Source: Halieaceae bacterium
GTDB lineage: Bacteria; Pseudomonadota; Gammaproteobacteria; Pseudomonadales; Halieaceae
Reading direction: 5' to 3'
DNA: 34,802 nucleotides
Assembly (NCBI GenBank): GCA_028282105.1
Contig: JANQIO010000030.1
Span: 1-34,802 of the forward strand
Shown: positions 26,953 to 34,802 of the stretch, piece by piece
Position numbering within the stretch: position 1 is the first letter of the stretch
How the letters are laid out: each line of letters starts with the position of its first letter
Notes under the pieces: model-generated
Seen by the model: the letters and a program-made list of their open reading frames with translations, nothing else
Told to the model about the DNA's origin: nothing
Databases searched by the model: none
Made by a program: the position numbers and the translations under genes

Positions 26953-26982
26953 ATTTTAGCACTCAATCTCTTTGAGTGCTAA
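26953..26982 (-). promoter_or_regulatory. Probable rpoH promoter overlapping CIRCE
   Basis: On the minus strand TTAGCA (26977-26982) and TAAAAT (26953-26958) stand 18 bp apart, and the bases before the -10 read TGC, an extended -10 form. The predicted start is near 26946, giving a leader of about 24 bases before the rpoH ATG. Both hexamers lie in or touch the CIRCE arms, the geometry seen at HrcA-controlled promoters. Confidence 0.6.
26956..26982. promoter_or_regulatory. CIRCE element (HrcA operator)
   Basis: TTAGCACTC, nine bases, then GAGTGCTAA: an exact match to the CIRCE consensus, 33 bases before the rpoH start. CIRCE is bound by the repressor HrcA, which is inactivated on heat shock when GroE is titrated. 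The element is normally found at groESL, dnaK or hrcA operons. The match is seen directly; HrcA control of this gene is inferred, and hrcA is not in the window. Confidence 0.95.
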
Positions 26983-27042
26983 TACTGGAAAAGTTCCCTA
27001 TTGGATCACCACCCTAGCAGAATAGTGTTACAGATCAGTGGC

Positions 27043-28002
27043 TTAGCGGGGCTGTACAGCGCTCAGGTGGCGCGCCACTGCGAGCCAGGCACCCAGCAGG
27101 CCGAGGAGCGCCCCCGCCGCCAGCAACCCCAGGCTGTCCAGCAGCCCAAGGCCCTCGAGTTGGAAGTCGCTCTGGTACAGCAGCGCCAGGGTCGCCATTG
27201 GCACCCGCAGCCACCACATGGCAATGGCCACCACCAGCCAGGCCAGCAGCGCGCCACCCAGGCCATACCAGAAGCCGGTGTACAGGAAGGGCCGCCGCAC
27301 AAAGGCATCGCTGCCGCCGACCAGCTTGATGACCAGGATTTCCTGGCGGCGATTCTCGATCGCCAGGCGAATGGTATTGCCGATCACCAGCAGCACGCCC
27401 AGACAGAGGATCGCCCCCAGTGCAGCGACGGCGCGTTGGAACAACTGCACCAGCGCATTCAGTCGCTGTACCCACTCCATGTCCAGTACGGCGCGCTCAA
27501 CTCCCGGCTCCTGCTGCAGGGCGGCCTGCAGGGCGGCGGCGCGGGCGGCCTGGCCATCGCCAGACAGCGGCGTCACCAGCACCAGGTTGGGCAGCGGGTT
27601 GTCATCGAGATTGCGCAGGATATCCCCGAAGCCCGACAGCTGCCGAAACTCCTCCAGCGCCTGTTCGCGACTCACCAGGCGCACGCTGGCCACATCCGAG
27701 CGTTCCAGGATTCGCTCGCGCAGCAACTCCGCGGCGTCCATGGACACTTCGGCGCGCAGGAACAGGGATATCTGTGCCGGGCTGTCCCAGCCCACGCTGA
27801 CCGAACGTGCATTGTCCAGTGCGACACTGAGCCCCACTGGCAGCGCCAGGGCGATACCGATAACCAGCCAGGTCATCAGGCTGGACATGGGTGTGCGCAG
27901 CAGGCGCTGCAGGCTGTCCCAGGCGGAACCGCGGTGATGCTGCTGCCAGGAGCGCAGCCGATCACCGAGGCCCGTGCGGCTCTGGCGCGCGCCGCCAGCC
28001 AT
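27043..28002 (-). CDS. ftsX: Cell division protein FtsX
   Basis: Membrane subunit of the FtsEX ABC-type complex at the division septum, which activates peptidoglycan amidases through periplasmic EnvC-type partners. 319 residues: cytoplasmic N-terminus, first membrane helix (about 42-62), a periplasmic domain (about 63-185), then three helices in the C-terminal FtsX domain with GNTIRLAIENRRQEILVIKLVGG (in part) between them. Its ATG shares one base with the ftsE stop (TGATG). A 120-base gap separates it from rpoH. Confidence 0.94.
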   Translation of the reverse strand: MAGGARQSRTGLGDRLRSWQQHHRGSAWDSLQRLLRTPMSSLMTWLVIGIALALPVGLSVALDNARSVSVGWDSPAQISLFLRAEVSMDAAELLRERILERSDVASVRLVSREQALEEFRQLSGFGDILRNLDDNPLPNLVLVTPLSGDGQAARAAALQAALQQEPGVERAVLDMEWVQRLNALVQLFQRAVAALGAILCLGVLLVIGNTIRLAIENRRQEILVIKLVGGSDAFVRRPFLYTGFWYGLGGALLAWLVVAIAMWWLRVPMATLALLYQSDFQLEGLGLLDSLGLLAAGALLGLLGAWLAVARHLSAVQPR

Positions 28003-28670
28003 CAGTCTGTCCCCGGCTGGGCGATCAGCCGTCCCTGGCGCAGGTTGAGAATACGGTGGTGCAGCCGTGAGATCAGCGCCAGGTCATGGCTGGCAATCAG
28101 CACCGTCACGCCTACCTGGTTGAACTGCTCGAACAGCTGCATGATCTCCGCGGACAGTGCCGGGTCCAGGTTGCCGGTGGGTTCATCCGCCAACAGCAGG
28201 CTGGGCTTGTTGACCACCGCGCGGGCAATCCCGACACGCTGCTGCTCACCGCCGGAGAGGGTGATGGGCATGGCTTTTTCGCGGGCCAGCAAGCCCACTT
28301 TGTCCAGCGCCGCCCGCACCCGTCGACCGGTATCCCGGGGCGAGTAGCCGGCGATCAGCAGTGGCAGGGCCACGTTGTCGAATACCGTGCGGTCGAACAG
28401 CAACTGGTGGTTCTGGAACACCACGCCGATCTCCCGCCGCAACAGCGGAATCCTGGCGGGCTTCATGGCCTTGAGGTTCTGGCCGTTGACGACCACCTGG
28501 CCGCGGCTGGGGCGCTCCATCAGCATAATGAGTTTGAGCAGTGTGCTCTTGCCGGCGCCGCTGTGGCCGGTGAGGAATACCATCTCGTCACTGTCGATGG
28601 TAAAGCTCACATCCGACAGGGCCTCGTGGCCTTCGGGATAGCGCTTGGATACGCGATCGAAGGCGATCAT
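28002..28670 (-). CDS. ftsE: Cell division ATP-binding protein FtsE
   Basis: ABC ATPase partner of FtsX. 222 residues with Walker A TGHSGAGKST (about 34-43), Q-loop FQNHQLL, signature LSGGEQQR, Walker B LLLADEPTGNLD and the His switch ASHDL. All catalytic motifs are intact, so an active ATPase is expected. It begins three bases after ftsY and is coupled to ftsX. Confidence 0.97.
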   Translation of the reverse strand: MIAFDRVSKRYPEGHEALSDVSFTIDSDEMVFLTGHSGAGKSTLLKLIMLMERPSRGQVVVNGQNLKAMKPARIPLLRREIGVVFQNHQLLFDRTVFDNVALPLLIAGYSPRDTGRRVRAALDKVGLLAREKAMPITLSGGEQQRVGIARAVVNKPSLLLADEPTGNLDPALSAEIMQLFEQFNQVGVTVLIASHDLALISRLHHRILNLRQGRLIAQPGTD

Positions 28671-28673
28671 GCC

Positions 28674-29735
28674 TCAGGCGCGGTCCGCAAACAGGGCGTC
28701 GACAAACTCGCGGGCCTGAAAGGGCCTCAGGTCGGCCGCGGATTCGCCAATCCCGATAAAGCGGATCGGCAGGCCGAGCTTGCGGGCGACGGCGAAAATG
28801 ATGCCGCCCTTGGCGGTGCCGTCCAGCTTGGTGAGGGTGATCCCGCTAACACCCACGGCCTCGCGAAAGTGCTCAGCCTGGGCCAGGGCGTTCTGCCCCA
28901 TGCCGGAGTCGAGTACCAGCATGACCTCATGGGGAGCGCCGGGGTCGAGTTTTGCCATTACCCGCACCACCTTTTTCAGCTCCTCCATCAAATTGTCCTT
29001 GTTGTGGAGGCGCCCGGCGGTGTCGGCGATCAGCACATCGACCCCCCGCGCCTGGGCGGCCTGCAAGGCGTCGAAGATCACCGAGGCCGCATCCGCACCG
29101 GTGTGCTGGGCAATCACCGGCACATCGTTGCGTTCACCCCAGGCCTGCAATTGCTCGACGGCCGCGGCGCGGAAGGTATCCCCCGCTGCCAGCATCACGC
29201 TCTTGCCCTCGGCCTTCAGCCGGCTGGCGAGCTTGCCAATGGTGGTGGTTTTGCCGGCGCCGTTCACGCCCACCATCAGGATCACGAAAGGCTTTTGGCC
29301 GGCGGGCTCCAGCGCCTGCTGCACGGGCTCCAGCAGGGCCAAAAGTTCGGCCTGCAGGGCGGTGTAGAGTGCGTCGCCGTCCTGCAGGTCTTTGCGGGAG
29401 ACCTGCTCGGTAAGCCGACCAACAATATCGAGGGTCGCCTCGACACCGACGTCAGCCTGCAGTAGCTCGGTTTCCAGCGCTTCCAGCAGTTCGGCGTCGA
29501 TTTCCTTGCGGCCCAGGAACAGGCGGCCAATACCGGAAGCCAGCTGGTTGCCGGTGCGCCCCAAGCCCTGCTTGAGACGTTGAAAAAACCCCTCGCCATC
29601 GGGCTCAGCACGCTGTGCAGCCTCTACGGTGTCACCCTGGGCATGGGCGAGAGCGCTATCAGCCGGGGCCTCTGCGGCGGATTCAGTCTCGCCAGCGGAG
29701 GCCTTCGGCGGTTTGTTGCGACCGAATAATTTCAT
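28674..29735 (-). CDS. ftsY: Signal recognition particle receptor FtsY
   Basis: SRP receptor GTPase that docks ribosome-nascent chains at the membrane for co-translational insertion. 353 residues. Residues 1-55 are a short, Ala/Glu-rich acidic A region beginning KLFGRNKPP; residues about 60-140 are the N domain; and the G domain carries the P-loop GVNGAGKTTTIGKL (about 155-168), DTFRAAAVEQL, DTAGRL and the TKLDGTAKGG motif. The A region is far shorter than in E. coli (497 residues). It is the first gene of ftsYEX-rpoH and diverges from rsmD. Confidence 0.97.
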   Translation of the reverse strand: MKLFGRNKPPKASAGETESAAEAPADSALAHAQGDTVEAAQRAEPDGEGFFQRLKQGLGRTGNQLASGIGRLFLGRKEIDAELLEALETELLQADVGVEATLDIVGRLTEQVSRKDLQDGDALYTALQAELLALLEPVQQALEPAGQKPFVILMVGVNGAGKTTTIGKLASRLKAEGKSVMLAAGDTFRAAAVEQLQAWGERNDVPVIAQHTGADAASVIFDALQAAQARGVDVLIADTAGRLHNKDNLMEELKKVVRVMAKLDPGAPHEVMLVLDSGMGQNALAQAEHFREAVGVSGITLTKLDGTAKGGIIFAVARKLGLPIRFIGIGESAADLRPFQAREFVDALFADRA

Positions 29736-29788
29736 CGTTACTGCGCGGGGAAAACGCGTATCCTACCACCTATGGATAAAGCACGTTA

Positions 29789-30427
29789 ATGGCCGCCGGG
29801 CGATCTCGACAGCGCTCCGCTGCCAGCGCCGGGCCGCGCAGCCGCGCGCTGTCGGAGCGCGGCCAGGCCGGTGTGCTGCGCATTATCGGCGGCCAGTGGC
29901 GTGGCAGGAAGCTGCGTTTCCGGGCGGCGCGCGGCCTGCGCCCGACCCCCGACCGGGTGCGCGAAACCCTGTTCAACTGGCTGGCCCCTTACACCCACGA
30001 TGCGCGCTGCCTGGACCTGTTTGCCGGCAGCGGCGCCCTGGGCCTGGAAGCGCTGTCGCGTGGCGCCGCCTCAGTGCGCTTCGTCGATAACAACACGGCC
30101 AGCCTGGCGCGCATTGAAGAACACCTTGCCGCCCTCGACTGTGCCCGGGGTCACTGCCTGGCGGGGGACGCCATGCGCGTGCTCAGTAAAGAAGCGACCC
30201 CCCATGACATCGCCTTCCTGGACCCGCCCTTTGAGCAGGGCTTGCTGGAGCCCACGGCCCAGGCATTGGAAACAGGTGGCTGGCTGGCGCCCGGCGCGAT
30301 CATTTACCTGGAAGCAGGCATCCGCGAGCCGACACCGAGCCTGCCGGGCAACTGGCAGCCGCACCGGGAGAAGACCATGGGCGATGTGCGCTTCAGCCTG
30401 TTTGTGCGCACTGAGCAATTTGTTTAG
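29789..30427 (+). CDS. rsmD: 16S rRNA (guanine-966-N2)-methyltransferase
   Basis: Methylates G966 in the small-subunit rRNA with SAM. 212 residues. After a basic tail of about 28 residues rich in Arg and Ser comes LRIIGGQWRGRKL, then RPTPDRVRETLFNWL, SAM motif LDLFAGSGALGLEALSRG and the catalytic DPPF (Asn/Asp-Pro-Pro-Phe/Tyr type). It is 53 bases from the divergent ftsY start, a conserved pairing. The upstream part of the tail could be overcalled; the ATG at 29789 is the only nearby ATG in frame. Confidence 0.96.
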   Translation: MAAGRSRQRSAASAGPRSRALSERGQAGVLRIIGGQWRGRKLRFRAARGLRPTPDRVRETLFNWLAPYTHDARCLDLFAGSGALGLEALSRGAASVRFVDNNTASLARIEEHLAALDCARGHCLAGDAMRVLSKEATPHDIAFLDPPFEQGLLEPTAQALETGGWLAPGAIIYLEAGIREPTPSLPGNWQPHREKTMGDVRFSLFVRTEQFV

Positions 30428-30919
<492 letters not shown>

Positions 30920-30936
30920 CACGCCCACCGCAGGTC

Positions 30937-31752
30937 CTAACTCTGACACGGCCGGCAGTACACCGTACTGCGCTGGCCGAGCCGGGTTTCGGTGAGGATT
31001 TCGCCGCAGCGGGGGCAGGGCTCACCGCCGTGATCGTAGACGTTGAGCTGCTGACGGAAGTAACCCGGCTTGCCGTCCCCTCCGACAAAGTCGCGCAGGG
31101 TGGTGCCGCCCTGTTCCACGGCGGCGGCCAGCACCTGTCGAATCGCCGCGACCAGGGCCTCGTAACGGGGCCTTGATACCCGCCCGGCTCCGCGCCCGGG
31201 TCGCAGGCCCGCCAGGAACAGCGCCTCGTTGGCGTAGATATTGCCGACGCCCACCACCACCTTGCTGTCCATGATGAAGGCCTTCAGCGGGACTTTGCGC
31301 CCGCGGGAGCGCTGATAGAGATAATCCGCGGTAAATTGATCCCCCAGGGGCTCGGGACCAAGCTCGGCTAGCAGGAAGTGCCGCAACGGGTCTTCCAGGC
31401 TCCAGAGCATGCAGCCAAAGCGGCGTGGATCGTTGTAGCGAAGGACCTTGCCCGAGGCCAGCACGATATCCACATGGTCGTGTTTTTGCGGCGTTTCGGC
31501 CTTTGTCAGCACCCGCAGGGATCCCGACATGCCCAGGTGTGAGATCAGCGTCCCCGCATCTGTGCGAAAAAGTAAATACTTACCTCTACGCTCGATGTCG
31601 CGGATTTTCGCGCCTGGCAGGAAGCGCGTCAGCTCCTCGGGGATGGGCCAGCGCAGGCGCCGGTCGCGGACTTCCACCGATTCAACGACCTCGCCCTTCG
31701 CGTGCGGCAGGATTCCGCGCCTTGTGGTCTCAACTTCGGGTAATTCGGGCAT
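30937..31752 (-). CDS. mutM: Formamidopyrimidine-DNA glycosylase
   Basis: Base-excision repair enzyme removing 8-oxoguanine and formamidopyrimidines, with AP-lyase activity. 271 residues. The mature N-terminus [12 protein letters not shown] supplies catalytic Pro2 and Glu3, which fixes the start. GKYLLF with the beta-turn Lys, HLGMSG, the helix-two-turn-helix NIYANEALF, and the C-terminal zinc finger (CPRC and CRPC cysteine pairs) are intact. No Shine-Dalgarno is evident. It stands after a 460-base spacer from rpmG, so it probably has its own promoter. Confidence 0.97.
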   Translation of the reverse strand: MPELPEVETTRRGILPHAKGEVVESVEVRDRRLRWPIPEELTRFLPGAKIRDIERRGKYLLFRTDAGTLISHLGMSGSLRVLTKAETPQKHDHVDIVLASGKVLRYNDPRRFGCMLWSLEDPLRHFLLAELGPEPLGDQFTADYLYQRSRGRKVPLKAFIMDSKVVVGVGNIYANEALFLAGLRPGRGAGRVSRPRYEALVAAIRQVLAAAVEQGGTTLRDFVGGDGKPGYFRQQLNVYDHGGEPCPRCGEILTETRLGQRSTVYCRPCQS

Positions 31753-32172
31753 AACTTCGTCGATCGTGGAGGTATCTTGCTTAGATGCCGCTGGTTCGTT
31801 CTATTCCATTGTGAAGGCAGCTGCAAACAGAGCCAGCTCAAAATGTTGCTATCGTCGTTGAAAATGGTGCCAACGTGACGGGGTCGCACGCCTGCGCGGA
31901 TTTTCCCGACACGCTACAAGCATGACATCCCTGTCTCGCTCGGAGCCGGCCGTCCTGGCCGGCTACGGTCGGGAAAATCCCCGCATACGCCCGAGCCCTC
32001 GTTTCCCGCCACAATCGGCGGGCAGATCCAGGCTTATCGCTGACCAAAGTGTTTCACGCTCAGCAAGCATACCCCGAATGACAACCAAAAACGGCGTTCA
32101 GAGATGTTTCTACTGGCTGAGGTCCCGAGCAGGTGGCACGGTCCCTAAAGCCGAAACGTTTCATACAGGCAC
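31753..32172. other. mutM-rpmG spacer
   Basis: A long non-coding stretch. Nearest mutM is a weak minus-strand promoter candidate (TTGCAG at 31821-31826, TAGAAC at 31798-31803, 17-bp spacing). The middle contains a large inverted repeat (31896-31983). From about 31985 to 32170 I see no gene, RNA or strong structure. Short frames of 69-95 codons on both strands cross the inverted repeat and show no family I recognise. Confidence 0.6.
31896..31983. repeat. Large inverted repeat with inner hairpin
   Basis: Outer arms GCGGATTTTCCCGAC (31896-31910) and GTCGGGAAAATCC followed by CCGC (31968-31984) are complementary apart from two extra bases. Inside lies a perfect 8-bp stem, AGCCGGCC / GGCCGGCT (31944-31964) with a 5-base loop. 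There is no poly-T, so it is not a plain terminator. It could be a dispersed REP- or MITE-like element; no transposase or clear target duplication is seen. Confidence 0.75.
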
Positions 32173-32198
32173 AAAAAAGCCCGCCGTAGCGGGCTTCT
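32173..32198 (-). terminator. Rho-independent terminator of rpmB-rpmG
   Basis: On the minus strand, hairpin AGCCCGC-TACG-GCGGGCT is followed directly by six T residues, about 18 bases after the rpmG stop. Stem of seven GC-rich pairs with a tetraloop. Confidence 0.9.
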
Positions 32199-32214
32199 CG
32201 ATGTAAGCAAGGGC

Positions 32215-32370
32215 TTACTTAATCTTGGATTCCTTGTACATGACGTGCTTGCGTACCACCGGATCGTACTTCTTCATTTCCATCTTGTCCGGGGTGTTGC
32301 GCTTGTTCTTGTCCGTCGTGTAGTAGTGGCCGGTGCCCGCGGAGGATACCAGTTTGATTTTCTCTCTCAT
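32215..32370 (-). CDS. rpmG: 50S ribosomal protein L33
   Basis: 51-residue basic ribosomal protein: [19 protein letters not shown] at the start, then [17 protein letters not shown] and the end MYKESKIK. It is the cysteine-free (zinc-independent) form, as in E. coli. It binds 23S rRNA near the E site. It lies 59 bases downstream of rpmB on the same strand and is closed by a strong terminator, so the two form the usual rpmBG operon. Confidence 0.97.
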   Translation of the reverse strand: MREKIKLVSSAGTGHYYTTDKNKRNTPDKMEMKKYDPVVRKHVMYKESKIK

Positions 32371-32429
32371 CGCTCTAGTCCTTCTCTTTCTGTGCCGTCG
32401 TCTATGCGGTCAGTCGTCGGGCCGCGGCC

Positions 32430-32666
32430 TCAGACCTTTTCACCGCGTGCGCGGATATCAGACAGCACCTGCTCGATACCCTTCTTGTCGATGATGCGCA
32501 TGCCCTTGCTGGAAACCCGCAGGCTGACAAAACGCTTCTCTGACTCCACCCAGAAACGGTGCTGGTGGAGGTTGGGCAGGAACCGACGCTTGGTGCGGTT
32601 CTTGGCGTGGGATACATTGTTTCCGGTTATCGGCCGCTTGCCGGTAACCTGACATACTCTGGCCAT
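32430..32666 (-). CDS. rpmB: 50S ribosomal protein L28
   Basis: 78 residues. Begins [17 protein letters not shown], continues with [17 protein letters not shown] and [13 protein letters not shown], and ends RARGEKV, near identical in layout to E. coli L28. The ATG at 32664-32666 is fixed by the family N-terminus; the open frame runs 49 codons further upstream through non-coding DNA. GAGAGTGAG lies upstream as a weak ribosome site. Confidence 0.98.
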   Translation of the reverse strand: MARVCQVTGKRPITGNNVSHAKNRTKRRFLPNLHQHRFWVESEKRFVSLRVSSKGMRIIDKKGIEQVLSDIRARGEKV

Positions 32667-32763
32667 GATTCTCACTCTCAATGGCAGCGGTTGAACCGCG
32701 CTGAATTCGGGAAATACCAGGGTGGGGCGGCTTGCGCCGGGCACCCCGCAAAACGAGCGCGAC

Positions 32764-32792
32764 TTTATACCAGAAGGCCCCGGGCAAGGCAA
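32764..32792 (-). promoter_or_regulatory. Probable rpmB-rpmG promoter
   Basis: Minus strand TTGCCT (32787-32792), 17 bp, TATAAA (32764-32769), with TGG before the -10 (extended -10 pattern). It lies about 98 bases before the rpmB ATG, leaving a leader of about 90 bases. Confidence 0.65.
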
Positions 32793-32845
32793 GCGCCCTC
32801 GCTTTAAATTCAATGGCTTACGTGTCGCTGCGGGGTATTCGCCGG

Positions 32846-32863
32846 GGCCTGCTAAAGCAGGCC
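32846..32863 (-). terminator. Hairpin over the radC stop codon
   Basis: GGCCTGCT and AGCAGGCC form an 8-bp perfect stem containing the radC TAG at 32852-32854. No T-run follows on the minus strand, so it may only stall or protect the transcript end. Confidence 0.4.
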
Positions 32864-33526
32864 ATCTTCGGCGAAGGAAAACGTACAGCCACGGCCCACA
32901 ATAATATGGTCGAGCACCCGGATATCCACCAGCATCAACGCGGCCTGCAGGCGCTCGGTGATGCGCCGGTCGGCGGCGCTGGGCTCGGCCACCCCTGAAG
33001 GGTGGTTGTGGGCGAAAATAACCGCCGCCGCCTCCAGCTGCAGCGCTCGGCGCAGCACCACCCGCGGGTATACCGCAGCCCCGTCAAGCGTGCCGAGAAA
33101 CAGGTCCTCGCAGCTGATCAATGCATGCTGGGCATTCAGGAACAGGCAGCAGAAGACTTCCCGGGAGGGATCGCGCAGGTGACTCTGCAGGAACCGCCGG
33201 GTGCGCGCCGGGCTCGACATGACTGCACCCTGCTGCAGCTCTTCCATGGCGTGGCGTCGGGCCAGCTCTACCGCGGCCTGCAGCTGGGCGAACTTCGCCA
33301 CGCCCATCCCAGGTTCGGCGGCGAGGTCGTCGAGGCTGGCGTTGAGCAGGCCGTGCCAGCCGCCAAAGCGCAGCAACAGCGCCCTGGACAGCTCCATCAC
33401 ACTGCGCCCGGCGCCGCCGGTGCCCAGCAGGATGGCCAGCAGTTCGGCATCCGATAGCGCGGGGCCGCCGCGCGAGAGCATCTTTTCCCGCGGTCGTTCC
33501 GCCGCGGGCAAATCGGGTAAGCGCAT
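32852..33526 (-). CDS. radC: RadC/YsxA-family JAB1-MPN domain protein
   Basis: 224 residues (E. coli 222). N-terminal helix-hairpin-helix-like part ([24 protein letters not shown] in part, and [14 protein letters not shown]), then a C-terminal JAMM metalloprotease-like domain with [12 protein letters not shown] and the metal motif HNHPSG followed by PSAAD. The name comes from a radiation-sensitive mutant later traced elsewhere; the true role is unknown. I chose the ATG at 33524-33526 because GGGAGGAG sits just upstream and the family starts here; an ATG 13 codons upstream lacks a ribosome site. It diverges from coaBC. Confidence 0.95.
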   Translation of the reverse strand: MRLPDLPAAERPREKMLSRGGPALSDAELLAILLGTGGAGRSVMELSRALLLRFGGWHGLLNASLDDLAAEPGMGVAKFAQLQAAVELARRHAMEELQQGAVMSSPARTRRFLQSHLRDPSREVFCCLFLNAQHALISCEDLFLGTLDGAAVYPRVVLRRALQLEAAAVIFAHNHPSGVAEPSAADRRITERLQAALMLVDIRVLDHIIVGRGCTFSFAEDGLL

Positions 33527-33613
33527 GGTCTCCTCCCTGAGATCCTGGCTCTGTGTCAAATCCATTGACTGGATGCTATCTTTATTGGCCAGAAATCACG
33601 CTTGGTCAAGGCC

Positions 33614-34802
33614 ATGGGCCGTCTCTATAACCGCAATGTGCTGCTCGGGGTCACCGGCGGCATCGCAGCCTACAAATCCGCGCAACTCATTCGCGACCTC
33701 CGGGAGGCTGGTGCCTCCGTGCGCGTGGTTATGACCCATGGCGCCACGGAGTTCATCACCCCCCTGACCCTGCAGGCGCTATCGGGGCAGCCGGTGCACA
33801 TGGAACTGCTGGACGCCGAAGCCGAGGCCGGCATGGGCCATATTGAGCTGGCGCGCTGGGCGGACCTGGTACTGGTGGCGCCCGCCACGGCCGATTTCCT
33901 CAGCCGGCTGGCGCAGGGCCGCGCCGACGACCTGCTGACCACCCTTTGCCTGGCCACCCCGGCACCGTTGCTGGTGGCGCCTGCCATGAACCAGGGCATG
34001 TGGCGCGACGCCGCCACCGGCGCCAATATCGAACTGCTGGCCAGCCGCGGGGTGCACATCACCGGTCCGTCCGATGGCTCCCAGGCTTGCGGGGATGTGG
34101 GTCCCGGGCGATTACAGGAGCCCGCTGAGATTGTCGCCGCGGCCCAGGGACTGTTCGCGGCCGGCGCCCTGGATGGGCTGCAGCTTACCGTGACCGCCGG
34201 CCCCACCCGCGAGGCGCTGGACCCGGTGCGCTACATCAGCAATCACAGCTCGGGAAAGATGGGCTTTGCCATCGCCCGTGCCGCCGCTGAGGCGGGGGCC
34301 CTGACCACTCTCATCAGCGGCCCCGTGGCCCTGGAAACCCCGGAATCTGTGAACCGAATCGAAGTTACCAGTGCTCTGGAGATGTACGATATGGCGTTGG
34401 CACAGCTGGGCCAGTGCGATATTTTCGTAGGCTGTGCCGCCGTGGCAGACTATCGACCGGCCCAGACCCAGCCACAAAAAATAAAAAAGGGGCAGGAAAC
34501 CATGCAGCTTGAGCTGGTCCGCAACCCGGACATCATCGCGGCAGTCGCCGCCCACAGCCAGCGGCCCTTTACCGTTGGCTTCGCTGCGGAGACGCAGGAT
34601 GTGCTCGAGTACGCACGCAAGAAAATGCACCACAAACACCTGGATATGATTGTCGCCAACGATGTGGCCCGCGACGACGCCGGCTTCAACAGCGACCAGA
34701 ATGCCGCCACGCTGCTGTGGGCGGATGGCAGCCTGGAGGTACCACTGACCACCAAGGGCGAGCTGGCCCGGCAATTGGTGGATACCATTGCCGGCCGGTG
34801 GC
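33614..34802 (+). CDS. coaBC: Bifunctional phosphopantothenoylcysteine decarboxylase / phosphopantothenate-cysteine ligase, 3' end outside window
   Basis: Second and third steps of CoA synthesis. The first 396 codons are present; the E. coli protein is 406 residues, so only the last few are missing. The N-terminal CoaC flavoprotein domain (about 1-185) has LLGVTGGIAAYK, the His in GHIELARWAD, VAPATADF, the PAMN motif (PAMNQGMW) and the CGDVGPGRL flap Cys. The CoaB domain (about 190 on) has TAGPTREALDPVRYISNHSSGKMG, split here only in description, then AAVADYRP and the KIKK loop. The ATG at 33614 matches the family start. The divergent spacer to radC is 87 bases. Confidence 0.96.
   Translation, partial: MGRLYNRNVLLGVTGGIAAYKSAQLIRDLREAGASVRVVMTHGATEFITPLTLQALSGQPVHMELLDAEAEAGMGHIELARWADLVLVAPATADFLSRLAQGRADDLLTTLCLATPAPLLVAPAMNQGMWRDAATGANIELLASRGVHITGPSDGSQACGDVGPGRLQEPAEIVAAAQGLFAAGALDGLQLTVTAGPTREALDPVRYISNHSSGKMGFAIARAAAEAGALTTLISGPVALETPESVNRIEVTSALEMYDMALAQLGQCDIFVGCAAVADYRPAQTQPQKIKKGQETMQLELVRNPDIIAAVAAHSQRPFTVGFAAETQDVLEYARKKMHHKHLDMIVANDVARDDAGFNSDQNAATLLWADGSLEVPLTTKGELARQLVDTIAGRW

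Noticed and set aside
27001-28347. 448-codon plus-strand open frame over ftsX and ftsE
   Set aside because: Antisense shadow; Gln/His-rich translation typical of the complement of coding DNA.
28086-29465. 459-codon plus-strand open frame over ftsE and ftsY
   Set aside because: Antisense shadow of two intact, strongly recognised genes in GC-rich DNA; its translation is low-complexity and His/Gly/Gln-rich.
31838-32206. Open frames of 69 and 94 codons on opposite strands upstream of mutM
   Set aside because: They cross the inverted repeat, overlap each other, lack ribosome sites and show no recognisable family; most likely spurious.

Overview
The window is a GC-rich, densely coded stretch of a gammaproteobacterial chromosome. 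Gene orders such as tkt-epd-pgk-fba, gshB-tonB-yqgE-ruvX, pilTU beside yggS-proC-yggT-metXW-rdgB-hemW, ftsY-ftsE-ftsX-rpoH and rpmB-rpmG-mutM-coaD resemble those of Pseudomonas and related marine Gammaproteobacteria (Cellvibrionales/Halieaceae-like). The lineage call is inference from gene order and protein similarity by eye. No rRNA, tRNA, CRISPR array, insertion sequence or prophage was seen.

Layout. (1) 1-4626, minus: central carbon operon tkt-epd-pgk-fba. The aldolase loses homology after codon 78, 65 bases from the window edge, and three 50-bp-spaced copies of the pgk 3' end lie between pgk and fba. (2) 4751-10436, plus: S-adenosylmethionine cycle unit sahR-metK-ahcY-metF-rsmE-thioesterase, preceded by a perfect 13-bp-arm palindrome that overlaps the likely sahR promoter. 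(3) 10514-13600: nhaA and a GNAT acetyltransferase, convergent with a membrane-anchored esterase. (4) 13709-16634, plus: gshB, a TonB protein, yqgE and ruvX, convergent with pilU and pilT (minus, 16631-18853). (5) 19265-24947, plus: yggS, proC, yggT, metX, metW, rdgB and hemW. (6) 24960-29735, minus: trmB, a DUF423 protein, rpoH, ftsX, ftsE and ftsY. (7) 29789-34802: rsmD and coaD (plus), mutM, rpmG, rpmB and radC (minus), and coaBC running off the right edge (plus).

How the genes fit together. Two methionine/SAM modules are present: metX-metW makes the activated homoserine precursor, and metK-ahcY-metF makes SAM, detoxifies SAH and supplies methyl-THF. The second is probably controlled by SahR, an ArsR-type regulator fused to a methyltransferase fold. 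The heat-shock sigma factor gene rpoH carries a perfect CIRCE element across its likely promoter, which implies HrcA repression of the sigma-32 gene. The rest is housekeeping: glycolysis/pentose phosphate, ribosome maturation, CoA synthesis, DNA repair, type IV pilus retraction and cell division.

The points most worth a second look are the CIRCE-rpoH arrangement, the stacked pgk 3' ends, the SahR operator/promoter overlap, two genes (epd and ruvX) whose only well-placed start is a CTG overlapping the upstream stop codon, and a large inverted repeat upstream of mutM.
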